A DNA stretch of 64,000 bases from Excoecaria cochinchinensis (Eukaryota > Streptophyta > Magnoliopsida > Malpighiales > Euphorbiaceae), in the NCBI GenBank assembly GCA_947683425.1, contig CANTUQ010000119.1:4737001-4801000 (forward strand), read 5' to 3'. Positions within the stretch are counted from its first letter, which is position 1; each line of letters opens with the position of its first letter. Below are positions 1 through 11,141 of this stretch, piece after piece. The notes under the pieces are model-generated. The model searched no databases. It was not told where the DNA came from and saw only the letters and a list, made by a program, of their open reading frames with translations. The position numbers and the translations under genes are program-made.

Positions 1-885
1 TTTTAGATTATAGATTGGAAACCAGATTATATATGTGTTATGAAGTTCAATGGTTTGTTTAGAGTTACTGAATGTATTGCTTGAAATGTTGCCATACTCC
101 GTGTGGTGCAAGACTTTTGAAATGATTATAAATATATTTGTGTTTGTATGGATTTTATAAATATTTATTTATGTATGCTTCTTTTGAAAAAGTAAATTTG
201 GCGGTCACTACTAAGCATTTTGCTTAGCTCGTGGTTCTTTTCCATGCATAGGTTAAGACTAGTGTTCAAGCGATATAAAAGAATTAGAGTCATATCAAGA
301 CATATGGGAGTGGGAGTACTAAGAAGGGTCATTTATATTGTACTTGAGATTTTATTTCTCAGTTTGGCATGTACACTAGATAGCTAGTTTGGAGTATTAT
401 TTTGTAATAAGACTTTTTGGTTGAACAGTTGTGTTGTGGTTATTAGTTCATGATGTTTTAATATTATTTATGCAAAAGGTATATCGATTTAAGGTAATTG
501 ATTCTATAATAAGTGTATTATACTACATATACATACGATATTAAGTTTCTATATTTACATAGTTATGATAAAGTATCAAAGGCTGATATATATATAGATC
601 TGTATGATCTGATACATGATGGAGAATGGGAAACCTTGTATTAGTGTCTGTTATGGAGTTCTGGATTAGACTTGTGATGTTAGAAGTGTAAAGAGTTTTC
701 TTTTACACGAGGATAGGCAATATTTTTGGGGAAATTTTACTGAAATTTTATGTAGGATAAACATAAGAATTTACAGTATATTTTTATTCTAAAAGAAGAA
801 TTTGTATTATTCATATATTGTGGATCTTAAATAGATTATGACCTCCTTATCTGACTCACTCTTCAGACCGAATATAGGGTGTTAT
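1..885 (+). mobile_element. old LTR fragment, A/B-related family, plus strand
   Basis: Sequence order matches the 3' part of the LTRs of element A in diverged form. It has a CTAAGC..GCTTAG hairpin with downstream GTGGT at 206-254, then a GGCATGTACACTA motif, an AATTTTACTG/AATTT stretch, and a terminus reading GGGTGTTATA near 885 (intact copies end GGGTGTTACA). No primer-binding site follows, so it is a solo or truncated LTR cut by the window start. No coding potential is visible. Confidence 0.6.
206..254 (+). other. conserved LTR double stem-loop motif, degenerate copy
   Basis: CTAAGC-ATTTT-GCTTAG stem with flanking ACT/GTGGT. The downstream GCAGGT seen in younger copies is changed to GCATAGGT. 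This is the most decayed plus-strand copy of the motif described for the other LTRs. Confidence 0.55.
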
Positions 886-1973
886 AGCATAACTATGTAA
901 TATAAGGTCATCTATAAAGTTTGTTTGCCCTATTTACTTGTGTTTACCATTAGTATACCTTATGTATATCATGTATTTACTATGATCCATCACTTTGCTT
1001 GGTTTAGCCTCCTTAAGTCACACAAGTGCTATAAATTTATTCTGCCATCATATATATGCATAATTACATATTCTAAAAGGTCCAATATAGTTTAATTAGT
1101 CAAAGTACTTATATATACCATTGATATATCTTATATATAACAATTGTATATGCTTTTCTTTTGGAAGATGTAAGTTCGGCCTAGGCTTCTCTTTAGCCCA
1201 AATCAATCAAACCAATTTAATTTAGCACATATCCAGCAAATATACATTATTAACATCACTTAAATCAAGCTATTTCATGCAAATTTCATGCACACACGGA
1301 AGTAGAGAAGTTCCCATACCTCTCAAAAATGGCCAATTAGCTTCAATATCTTACTTCCTTCTCCCTACCCTTTGCTTTTGTTGAATTCTCCCACTAAAAT
1401 GCATCATAACCATACATGAAATCCATATTTATCCACAAATTACAACTCCTTCAATTTAGTGCATCAAAAAGATGAAAAACTGAGTTAGAATTACACTACA
1501 ATTACCTTAATTTTGATTTGATTACTCCTCTTTTCCATAGCTTCCTTTTACATAGAATTTTGTATGTGTATTTGAGAGAAAATAAGGTAAAACTTTATGT
1601 ATTTTGGCCTTATGATGACCAGCCAACTTCCCTATTTATATGGATGAAATTTCATGTATCTTCTAGAGTGCACACATTATGCTCTCTTATTGGTCTATCT
1701 TTTTGAACTTTATGGTTTTTCTTTTCCACCCCATAATTTCCCCTAATTTGGAAATTTACAAGCTATTTACCTCTATTTACATGTTAACCCATGTCTCATA
1801 ATTATTTATGCGCATATGTCTCAATTAATAATAATGACCGAATTGCCCCTTAACTTTTGAATTAATTCCCTCTATGTCCTTTTCTATACTTTAGTGTACT
1901 TAACTCTTATAATTTACATGTAATCCATATTAAATATGGCATGTTACTATAAGGTGTATTTTGGGGAATTACT
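886..1973 (-). repeat. AT-rich diverged LTR-like stretch
   Basis: No gene seen. The right end (about 1955-1973) reads like the outer end of the minus-strand LTRs elsewhere in the window: a string of ..AAAATACCC/GCCCCTTAAC-type phrases, then GGTGTATTTTGGGGAATTAC, followed at once by the copia gag relic. This looks like a decayed minus-strand LTR end, but its left boundary cannot be placed. Confidence 0.35.
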
Positions 1974-1995
1974 TATTAACCATTGCTTAATTCTA

Positions 1996-2269
1996 GAGAA
2001 CAAGCTAGTTGGCACCAACTATTAAGACTAGATCCAGCAAGTAAGAATTTTTCCTAAGGCCGTAAAGATCCATTATGTCTTGCACAAGGATCCACCACCA
2101 CTTCCATCTAATGATGCCATTGATGAGCTCAAGGACAATTATCATAAATATATGGAGGATACTAAGATAACAACATATGTGATGCTAGGTGCTATGTCCC
2201 CTAAGCTATAGAAGCAGCATGAGAAGATGGATGCAAGGACCATCTTGTTGCATTTGTAGGAGTTGTACG
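1996..2269 (+). pseudogene. Ty1/copia gag relic, 5' part
   Basis: Conceptual translation in one frame gives NKLVGTNY at the start, then a stretch with HKDPPPLPSNDAIDEL and GAMSPKL, as in plant Ty1/copia Gag (UBN2-type capsid region, which assembles the particle). Four stops interrupt it: two directly after NKLVGTNY, one after GAMSPKL and one before ELY. Several stand where related Gags have W or Q, as expected from C-to-T decay. Element H interrupts it after ELY and the gene resumes at 11142. No intact start is visible. The reading as copia Gag is firm at family level; the lineage is not determined. Confidence 0.75.
2265..2269. other. TSD GTACG, left copy of element H
   Basis: GTACG directly precedes TGTAACACCCC and is repeated at 11137-11141 after the GTGTTACA end of the right LTR. 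It lies inside the copia gag frame. Confidence 0.9.
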
Positions 2270-2642
2270 TGTAACACCCCAACTCATACGTAGGCGAACC
2301 CATCCGCAAGGAAGTAGGAAGCCGTACGAGTAGGTGTGTTACCGAACAGAAATGATACGAAGCGTATATAATTGTGAAAGAATTAAAACTTTTAAAGAGC
2401 AAAATCTGAACATACATATTCATAACCGCGCATATTTTAAACGAAAACATACACATCTACAATATTACAATCATACAATAGGAGTTTGAAATATTACATC
2501 GTTCTCTTTACATATTATTACTTATACATATTACACCGATATACAAAAATTCTACATTACAAAAGCTGAACAAGATACAAAACTTCTAGCTCCTATGTGG
2601 CTGACTCTGCAGATGCGTGACCCAAACAAAAGCAAACCTGCC

Positions 2643-2685
2643 ACCTGCACGGGGAAAAGAACCCGTGCTAAGCGATAACGCTTAG
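2643..2685 (-). other. conserved LTR double stem-loop (element H, left LTR)
   Basis: On the minus strand: stem CTAAGCG-TTAT-CGCTTAG, then stem GCACGGG-TTCTTTT-CCCCGTGC, followed directly by AGGT. Inferred to be a structured RNA or DNA motif because both stems are maintained in other families with different bases. Confidence 0.7.
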
Positions 2686-3463
2686 TGGGGAAAACAAACA
2701 TAATAATATGGACGGCCATTCACAATGGTCGTCGAGGCATAACACATGCAAATCTCATACACACATAGTTCTTACCGAGAAATATATATATGTTTACATA
2801 TAATAGCTGTGCATTCAATTGTTTCTTGTCATATTCATATCCTTATGTGCGACACAAACCAAGTCAACATCATCATACAAAATGTAAGTATATTCATGCA
2901 TAACTACATATAACTTCACATGCAAGACCTACCTATACATTACAGGTCAGTATTAATACACCTATATGCCAATACTTGTATCGTTATACTAGTACAGGTC
3001 CTCATTTGCATACATTTACCGAACACGTTGGAGAATCAAGCTTTTGAAAGTACATCATACATAGTTACATAATCACAATACCATCACACTTCCGTTGCGC
3101 CACTCTGATCTTTAACATAAACACCTATATGATATTGTATTCCAATCACAGTGTTTTAGAGAGCCAATAAATATGCGCTTATCAATTCACATATCTATAA
3201 TCATAACTGATCAGAACCGCATGCTTATATACACAACATAACAAATCATACACCTGCTGACTCACAATAGTGGATAACGAGTACTGAGAGAGAGACCTCA
3301 TGAGGGAACATATAGCCCGATCTCTGACCGGGTAAACCTCAGAGGGAACATATAATATAATGTACCATACAGGTACAAGTCGATAGGCAACATTTCATTG
3401 AACAGGACCTTAAACAAGATCCATACACATATACATAATAGGGGTTCGCGAGGAACCATTCGG

Positions 3464-3537
3464 GGACCTGATCAGGGTCCAAATCGTTCAAAGGGCGCTG
3501 CAGCTACAAATACGTAGACTCTATTAGGCATGCCTAA
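3464..3537. other. conserved palindrome pair in H left LTR
   Basis: GGACCTGATCAGGGTCC (near-perfect palindrome, 3464-3480) followed by TTAGGCATGCCTAA (perfect 14-bp palindrome, 3524-3537). The same pair is at 8601-8674 (H right LTR) and 54783-54847 (C), with a weaker version in F near 15683. Confidence 0.6.
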
Positions 3538-3847
3538 CTATCCACTAGACTGACTCTCGCAGGTCATGCATCATACCAATCATACTTCAAATCACTTAAT
3601 TTATATCATTGTACATGATCAGCAATAGGTGAGACATATGAATAAGTTCATAAAGTCAATCATGTATTATACAATTTACACTTAGGCATAATAATATTAG
3701 AGAAAGATCATCAGTATAGATATGCATAATACATTCAATTATATTAACATGCTTCATAAAATAGTCAAAGAATAAACCTAAAGGCATCACAAGTTCGGAA
3801 TTCACACATTGGAATCATCAAAGAAAATTCATTCAACACAATATATC

Positions 3848-4194
3848 TGTCGCGCTCGCGACAGAGACTATAGTCTCTTCGCTGCGCGCGCGCGACGGAC
3901 TTCGCGATCGTGGGAAGGAGAGAAGGGCCGGCTCTGTCACGCTCGCGATATTGTCGCGGTCGCGACAGAGGGCAAGTATTGCTATCGCGAGGTCACGACA
4001 AGTCGCGTGCTCGCGATGGCACAGGCCAACAATGTGCTCTGTCGCGATCGCGACGGTTGTCGCGCTCGCGACAGAGAGCAGACAAGCTATTGCTATCGCG
4101 GGCTCGCGACTGCGTCGCGTGCTCGCGATGGCACAGCATCCGAATCATTGGTCTCTGTCGCGCTGGCGACAATGTCGCGATCGCGACAGAGTCA
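3848..4194. repeat. CpG palindrome array in H left LTR
   Basis: Cluster of units of the form TGTCGCGATCGCGACA or TGTCGCGCTCGCGACA separated by 10-60 bp, in otherwise AT-rich DNA. Each unit can pair with itself. Overlapping open frames in this stretch are composition artefacts rich in S, R, D, A. Confidence 0.9.
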
Positions 4195-4670
4195 TGATTC
4201 CAAAAATCTGCAGAATTTTGCAAGATCTTTCCTTCCTCAAACTCATCCGCAACCACACAAAACACATCCCAAGGTCTCTTACCTCATCTCCAGCAAGTTA
4301 CACATCATTAACAACATAAATCCAACATTCGTATAAAAATTTCAATAAAACATGCTACCAACAATATTCATTTACACAATCTATAATAACAGTATTATTC
4401 ATCAATTGCACCCACGTTAATTGCATTCATGCTTAGGTTACTCATGTTATCAACACATATTAATCCTCATCCTTCACCAAGATATATCTACTATTATATA
4501 CTAGCTAATCATCAATCTTAAGCATACTCCTAAATTTTCCCGACGATAATTACTTATATAGCCATTTAATTACCCTAAATATGCATAATAACTGATGGGA
4601 AAGATACGGGATTGATCCGGGTCAATCCTAGACTCAAAAATAGAGAAGAAAAGGCTCAAAACATACTTTT

Positions 4671-4711
4671 CTGTCGCGAGGTCGCGACCCTTGTCGCGCT
4701 CGCGACAGAGG
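4671..4711. repeat. outlying CpG palindrome pair in H left LTR
   Basis: CTGTCGCGAGGTCGCGAC followed by TTGTCGCGCTCGCGACAG. Repeated at 9843-9883 in the right LTR. Confidence 0.8.
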
Positions 4712-5964
4712 CTCGCCTCAGCTACCAAAACGGACTGCTTTCTACTATAAACTAGTATCGCGAAAACCGACCTCTAAAACTCATTTTTAGGAAAAGTGGT
4801 CTTCTTAACAAATATTCTCCTACGTCTTAGATTTCAAATGAAACAAGTTTCACATCAATTGGACATCTATAACTCCAGATATGCACTCCACAACCCATAC
4901 TGGTCAAACAACCCGTCACAAAAAGAAACACTACGGTATTATCAAATATTCAGGGTCTTAGAGCAAGAATTTTCCCAAGGCTATTTCTAAGACTTTTAAA
5001 GTAATGGAATTCATGGTTCTAATGGTTCAAGAATCGCATGATTTGGAGTTCGAGAACTCCCAGTACAGCCTAATTACTGAAGAGAGGTCAATTGCATTCA
5101 AACCCAGTTTCACCCAAAAACCTACTCACATGCACAATTGAGCAATTTTCCAACACTCACTACCATCATCATCTATCATCAACCACACAATCAAGAAACT
5201 TATATCATACATGAATATGTAAACAAAAATTCATATATATATAAAATAAAATTTCCCAAACCTGTAAATCAAAGATCCAAAGTCACTCTCTAACTTTTAT
5301 CTACAATCTTTTCCTTGCCCTTGAGCTTCCTCTTGTTACCACCAACTTAACAATCTTGCTTCCAATCTCCAGTAAATCACTTCTCATTCATTCAAAACCA
5401 AAAGATTGAGCAAAGAAAGGGAAGACAAGAAAAGAAAATAGGGAATAGGGAGAATGAGAGAGCAAAAACGAGAACCTATTTTCCCTAACACTTAATCTTT
5501 CTTTCACATTAAATGTACACCTACCCAATGCCACTTGTCCACTTCCTATAGGTCCACATGTCATAATCTTCAATCCTACTTTGACTTACTCCTACATACA
5601 CCATGCACTAAACACACACAAATAATTCTTGAATAAATATCTTCAATACACCAAACACCACTCACACCATATCATTTCTTAACCCACTTACATCCTACTT
5701 CCATACACTTCAAGCATACTCTAACAATTCCTTATAAACCACTTGTCATCATCTTACAAACCCAAGTGTCACAATCTTATCCAATCACTTCCTACATACC
5801 ATACACATGTTCCACTAGATAATTCATTCACTAAACTTATTTAGTTAATTTCTTAGCAATTAAATCCTTATTATCCATATTACTCATGCATAAATTACCA
5901 AAATACCCTTCACTTAACTGACTTAACTTTCCGATTCCGACTAGGCCCGATTTGGGGTGTTACA

Positions 5965-5985
5965 AATCTACCCTCCTTAAAAGAA
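5965..5985 (-). other. polypurine tract of element H
   Basis: Minus strand reads CTTTTAAGGAGGGTAGATT immediately before the 3' LTR, preceded by TTCGAGGACGAAATT. This is the usual site of plus-strand DNA priming. Confidence 0.8.
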
Positions 5986-6730
5986 TTTCGTCCTCGAAAT
6001 TCACTTATATTTGATTTTCTGAATTTCAAAATCTTTATTACTAACATTCACACACTAACATTATACTATTCAAGTCATTTTTACTAGTATCAGGACATAT
6101 AGTAGAAATCCTTCTCACTAAATAAACATCTCCAAAATCTTAAGTTACAGATCATTTGCATTCTGTCACCATCATGTCAATCTTTTCACTTAACTCCCTT
6201 CTCATAACACTTCACGTCTTTTAGATACAGAATCGTTCACACATTCACTATACTCTTCTCTTGATCAAAATGACTATAACATTCTCTCCTAAATTACTAG
6301 TATCACTAGTCACAATTTGATTTTCACTTTTAAATCATCACATAATCTTACAGTACTTATTATTTAATCATCTTATACAAAAGTCTGCAATTCTATCCAC
6401 TTACTTGCTTATACTTATCACTACTACTCTTGTTCCTAATAGCAAATAGTACACGTACACCCTGTCAGCTTCTCTCAATCAAAACACATATACAAATGCT
6501 TTTCATGTATGGTCAAAGGGATGATGATGCAATGAAAATGTGATGGCTTATGTATGCAGAATGATGCTGAGGAAATGCAAGTAATGCTGTAATGATGCAT
6601 TTAGTCCCATCCCCATGATTTAATATGCTTTTATTCAAATCCTTTTCTAGAGATAGCTGACAGGTGTATAGGGTACTACCACAACCTTATGAAATCCAAA
6701 TATCCTTCTACCTCAGATTACTAAACAATT
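5986..6730. other. non-coding internal DNA of element H
   Basis: AT-rich DNA between the gag relic and the polypurine tract. I see no pol motif on either strand; protease, RT, RNase H and integrase are absent. Confidence 0.6.
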
Positions 6731-7249
6731 TTACTCGAATACTTCAAAATAAAACTTACCAGAAGGTTCTACAGGCTCTGTCACTACACTACGGTGCTCA
6801 ATAAATCTTGTTGGCCCACGAGTGGTTCTAAGCAATTCCTCCATATCCTTCCTAGCTTGCCTAGCTAGATTCTCCCCTGACTTCGGACAATTGGCAAGCT
6901 GATGGGCTTTGCTACCACATCGGAAACAAGCTCCAGTGAGTTTTCGACAAGGACCCCAATGTTGCTTTTGACAGAATTGGCATACCGGAATTTCTCGAAT
7001 CTTTTTACCCACTGGTACCTCTTTACTCGACATTTTTCTCTTCTGAAATCCCTTCCGAGCGAAATCTTGAGGAACATGAGGGGTAGTCAACCTATCCAAA
7101 ATCCGAACTAACCCTCACACTAGTGCCCTATCATCGGAAACAGAACCAGAATCCCTAGCCAGAGGATGCTCGGAAACACTCTGATCAACACTAACTGGAT
7201 TTACACCTTCTGTCGTCGCATCCACCTTTTCACTAGGGTCAGACTCCAT
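6731..7249 (-). pseudogene. gag (nucleocapsid part) of element H, one in-frame stop
   Basis: Reading from an ATG at 7249 down to the stop at 6731 gives about 172 codons, interrupted by a TGA at codon 45 (7117-7115). The C-terminal half carries CQFCQKQHWGPC and then the zinc knuckle CFRCGSKAHQLANC (C-X2-C-X4-H-X4-C), the nucleocapsid signature of plant Ty3/gypsy Gag, which binds element RNA. The capsid domain expected upstream is missing, as the frame starts only about 150 bp from the primer site. The acidic N-terminus (MESDPSEK) is not recognised. After the stop, a 122-codon open frame remains. Either the stop is read through or recent, or the product is not made; the element moves as a non-autonomous copy. 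Confidence 0.75.
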
Positions 7250-7389
7250 CTAACCATTAAACACACACAGGACAAAACACATCTGCATTAGGCCACGACA
7301 CAAAACTGACTCTCAAACAAAGACTCGACGCATAACAAGTAACATACAAAGACCCAATACTCAAACAAATAAGGCAACTAGAATCTTGT
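7250..7389. other. 5' leader of element H internal region
   Basis: Short stretch between the primer site and the gag ATG on the minus strand. No other feature seen. Confidence 0.5.
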
Positions 7390-7401
7390 GCTCTGATACC
7401 A
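7390..7401 (-). other. primer-binding site of element H (tRNA-iMet type)
   Basis: Minus strand TGGTATCAGAGC, five bases after the 5' LTR end. This is the usual complement of the 3' end of plant initiator tRNA-Met. Confidence 0.9.
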
Positions 7402-7783
7402 CTAAATGTAACACCCCAACTCATACGTAGGCGAACCCATCCGCAAGGAAGTAGGAAGCCGTACGAGTAGGTGTGTTACCGATCAGAAACGATACGAAGC
7501 GTATATAATTGTGAAAGAATTAAAACTTTTAAAGAGCAAAATCTGAACATACATATTCATAACCGCGCATATTTTAAACGAAAACATACACATCTACAAT
7601 ATTACAATCATACAATAGGAGTCTGAAATATTACATCGTTCTCTTTACATATTATTACTTATACATATTACACCGATATACAAAAATTCTACATTACAAA
7701 AGCTGAACAAGATACAAAACTTCTAGCTCCTATGTGGCTGACTCTGCAGATGCGTGACCCGAACAAAAGCAAACCTGCCACCT

Positions 7784-7825
7784 GCACGGGGAAAAGAACC
7801 CGTGCTAAGCGATAACGCTTAGTGG
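7784..7825 (-). other. conserved LTR double stem-loop (element H, right LTR)
   Basis: Same as 2643-2685: CTAAGCG..CGCTTAG, then GCACGGG..CCCGTGC, then AGGT on the minus strand. Confidence 0.7.
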
Positions 7826-8984
7826 GGAAAACAAACATAATAATATGGACGGCCATTCACAATGGTCGTCGAGGCATAACACATGCAAATCTCATACACA
7901 CATAGTTCTTACCGAGAAATATATATATGTTTACATATAATAGCTGTGCATTCAATTGTTTCTTGTCATATTCATATCCTTATGTGCGACACAAACCAAG
8001 TCAACATCATCATACAAAATGTAAGTATATTCATGCATAACTACATATAACTTCACATGCAAGACCTACCTATACATTACAGGTCAGTATTAATACACCT
8101 ATATGCCAATACTTGTATCGTTATACTAGTACAGGTCCTCATTTGCATACATTTACCGAACACGTTGGAGAATCAAGCTTTTGAAAGTACATCATACATA
8201 GTTACATAATCACAATACCATCACACTTCCGTTGCGCCACTCTGATCTTTAACATAAACACCTATATGATATTGTATTCCAATCACGGTGTTTTAGATAG
8301 CCAATAAATCTGCGCTTATCAATTCACATATCTATAATCATAACTGATCAGAACCGCATGCTTATATACACAACATAACAAATCATACACCTGCTGACTC
8401 ACAATAGTGGATAACGAGTACTGAGAGAGAGACCTCATGAGGGAACATATAGCCCGATCTCTGACCGCGTAAACCTCAGAGGGAACATATAATATAATGT
8501 ACCATACAGGTACAAGTCGATAGGCAACATTTCATTGAACAGGACCTTAAACAAGATCCATACACATATACATAATAGGGGTTCGCGAGGAACCATTCGG
8601 GGACCTGATCAGGGTCCAAATCGTTCAAAGGGCGCTGCAGCTACAAATACGTAGACTCTATTAGGCATGCCTAACTATCCACTAGACTGACTCTCGCAGG
8701 TCATGCATCATACCAATCATACTTCAAATCACTTAATTTATATCATTGTACATGATCAGCAATAGGTGAGACATATGAATAAGTTCATAAAGTCAATCAT
8801 GTATTATACAATTTACACTTAGGCATAATAATCTTAGAGAAAGATCATCAGTATAGATATGCATAATACATTCAATTATATTAACATACTTCATAAAATA
8901 GTCAAAGAATAAACCTAAAGGCATCACAAGTTCGGAATTCACACATTGGAATCATCAAAGAAAATTCATTCAACACAACATATA

Positions 8985-9363
8985 TGTCGCGCTCGCGATC
9001 CCTGTCGCGCTCGCGACAGAGACTATAGTCTCTTCGCTGCGCGCGCGCGACGGACTTCGCGATCGTGGGAAGGAGAGAAGGGCCGGCTCTGTCGCGCTCG
9101 CGATATTGTCGCGGTCGCGACAGAGGGCAAGTATTGCTATCGCGAGGTCACGACAAGTCGCGTGCTCGCGATGGCACAGGCCAACAATGTGCTCTGTCGC
9201 GATCGCGACGGTTGTCGCGCTCGCGACAGAGAGCAGACAAGCTATTGCTATCGCGGGCTCGCGACTGCGTCGCGTGCTCGCGATGGCACAGCATCCGAAT
9301 CATCGGTCTCTGTCGCGCTCGCGACAATGTCGCGATCGCGACAATGTCGCGATCGCGACAGAG
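8985..9363. repeat. CpG palindrome array in H right LTR, expanded by two units
   Basis: Same array as 3848-4194 but with an extra 18-bp unit near 8993-9010 and an extra 17-bp unit near 9330-9350. Together these explain the whole 35-bp length difference between the two LTRs. Confidence 0.9.
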
Positions 9364-9842
9364 TCATGATTCCAAAAATCTGCAGAATTTTGCAAGATCT
9401 TTCCTTCCTCAAACTCATCCGCAACCACACAAAACACATCCCAAGGTCTCTTACCTCATCTCCAGCAAGTTACACATCATTAACAACATAAATCCAACAT
9501 TCGTATAAAAATTTCAATAAAACATGCTACCAACAATATTCATTTACACAATCTATAATAACAGTATTATTCATCAATTGCACCCACGTTAATTGCATTC
9601 ATGCTTAGGTTACTCATGTTATCAACACATATTAATCCTCATCCTTCACCAAGATATATCTACTATTATATACTAGCTAATCATCAATCTTAAGCATACT
9701 CCTAAATTTTCCCGACGATAATTACTTATATAGCCATTTAATTACCCTAAATATGCATAATAACTGATGGGAAAGATACGGGATTGATCCGGGTCAATCC
9801 TAGACTCAAAAATAGAGAAGAAAAGGCTCAAAACATACTTTT

Positions 9843-9883
9843 CTGTCGCGAGGTCGCGACCCTTGTCGCGCTCGCGACAGAGG
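9843..9883. repeat. outlying CpG palindrome pair in H right LTR
   Basis: Copy of the 4671-4711 pair. Confidence 0.8.
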
Positions 9884-11136
9884 CTCGCCTCAGCTACCAA
9901 AACGGACTGCTTTCTACTATAAACTAGTATCGCGAAAACCGACCTCTAAAACTCATTTTTAGGAAAAGTGGTCTTCTTAACAAATGTTCTCCTACGTCTT
10001 AGATTTCAAATGAAACAAGTTTCACATCAATTCGACATCTACAACTCCAGATATGCACTCCACAACCCATACTGGTCAAACAACCCGTCACAAAAAGAAA
10101 CACTACGGTATTATCAAATATTCAGGGTCTTAGAGCAAGAATTTGCCCAAGGCTATTTCTAAGACTTTTAAAGTAATGGAATTAATGGTTCTAATGGTTC
10201 AAGAATCGTATGATTTGGAGTTCGCGAACTCCCAGTACAGCCTAATTACTGAAGAGAGGTCAATTGCATTCAAACCCAGTTTCACCCAAAAACCTACTCA
10301 CATGCACAATTGAGCAATTTACCAACACTCACTACCATCATCATCTATCATCAACCACACAATCAAGAAACTTATATCATACATGAATATGTAAACAAAA
10401 ATTCATATATATATAAAATAAAATTTCCCAAACCTGGAAATCAAAGATCCAAAGTCACTCTCTAACTTTTATCTACAATCTTTTCCTTGCCCTTGAGCTT
10501 CCTCTTGTTACCACCAACTTAACAATCTTGCTTCCAATCTCCACTAAATCACTTCTCATTCATTCAAAACCAAAAGATTGAGCAAAGAAAGGGAAGACAA
10601 GAAAAGAAAATAGGGAATAGGGAGAATGAGAGAGCAAAAACGAGAACCTATTTTCCCTAACACTTAATCTTTCTTTCACATTAAATGTACACCTACCCAA
10701 TGCCACTTGTCCACTTCCTATAGGTCCACATGTCATAATCTTCAATCCTACTTTGACTTACTCCTACATACACCATACACTAAACACACACAAATAATTC
10801 TTGAATAAATATCTTCAATACACCAAACACTACTCACACCATATCATTTCTTAACCCACTTACATCCTACTTCCATACACTTCAAGCATACTCTAACAAT
10901 TCCTTATAAACCACTTGTCATCATCTTACAAACCCAAGTGTCACAATCTTATCCAATCACTTCCTACATACCATACACATGTTCCACTAGATAATTCATT
11001 CACTAAACTTATTTAGTTAATTTCTTAGCAATTAAATCCTTATTATCCATATTACTCATGCATAAATTACCAAAATACCCTTCACTTAACTGACTTAACT
11101 TTCCGATTCCGACTAGGCCCGATTTGGGGTGTTACA

Positions 11137-11141
11137 GTACG
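11137..11141. other. TSD GTACG, right copy of element H
   Basis: Matches 2265-2269 exactly. Confidence 0.9.

Larger units (their letters stand above)
2270..5964 (-). repeat. LTR of element H, left (3' LTR on minus strand)
   Basis: Begins TGTAACACCCC and ends GGGGTGTTACA. By eye it is nearly identical to 7407-11136. The length difference of 35 bp is fully accounted for by two extra palindrome units in the right copy. Confidence 0.92.
2270..11136 (-). mobile_element. element H: non-autonomous Ty3/gypsy-like LTR retrotransposon (large-LTR, gag-only)
   Basis: Complete insertion of 8,867 bp with two near-identical LTRs (3,695 and 3,730 bp), TG..CA ends and a perfect TSD GTACG. Read on the minus strand, the right LTR is the 5' one. 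It is followed by TTTAG and a primer site TGGTATCAGAGC (tRNA-iMet type). A purine tract AAGGAGGGTAGATT preceded by TTCGAGGACGAAATTC lies before the left LTR. Internal DNA is only 1,442 bp with a broken gag zinc-knuckle gene and no protease, RT or integrase. The size pattern (long LTRs, tiny interior) is that of a LARD-like derivative. The PPT neighbourhood and Gag zinc-knuckle style suggest the Tekay/Del chromovirus lineage (inference). High LTR similarity implies recent movement using enzymes from elsewhere. Confidence 0.92.
7407..11136 (-). repeat. LTR of element H, right (5' LTR on minus strand)
   Basis: TGTAACACCCC..GGGGTGTTACA, near-identical to 2270-5964. Adjacent to the primer site on its left and to TSD GTACG on its right. 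Confidence 0.92.

Noticed and set aside
3809..4336. 175-codon frame and its counterpart at 8946-9491
   Set aside because: Same CpG-array artefact inside the H LTR; reading changes with array copy number.
7390..7401. tRNA gene fragment
   Set aside because: It is the 12-base complement of a tRNA 3' end (primer site), with no tRNA body nearby. No cloverleaf was noticed elsewhere by eye; a tRNAscan run would settle it.
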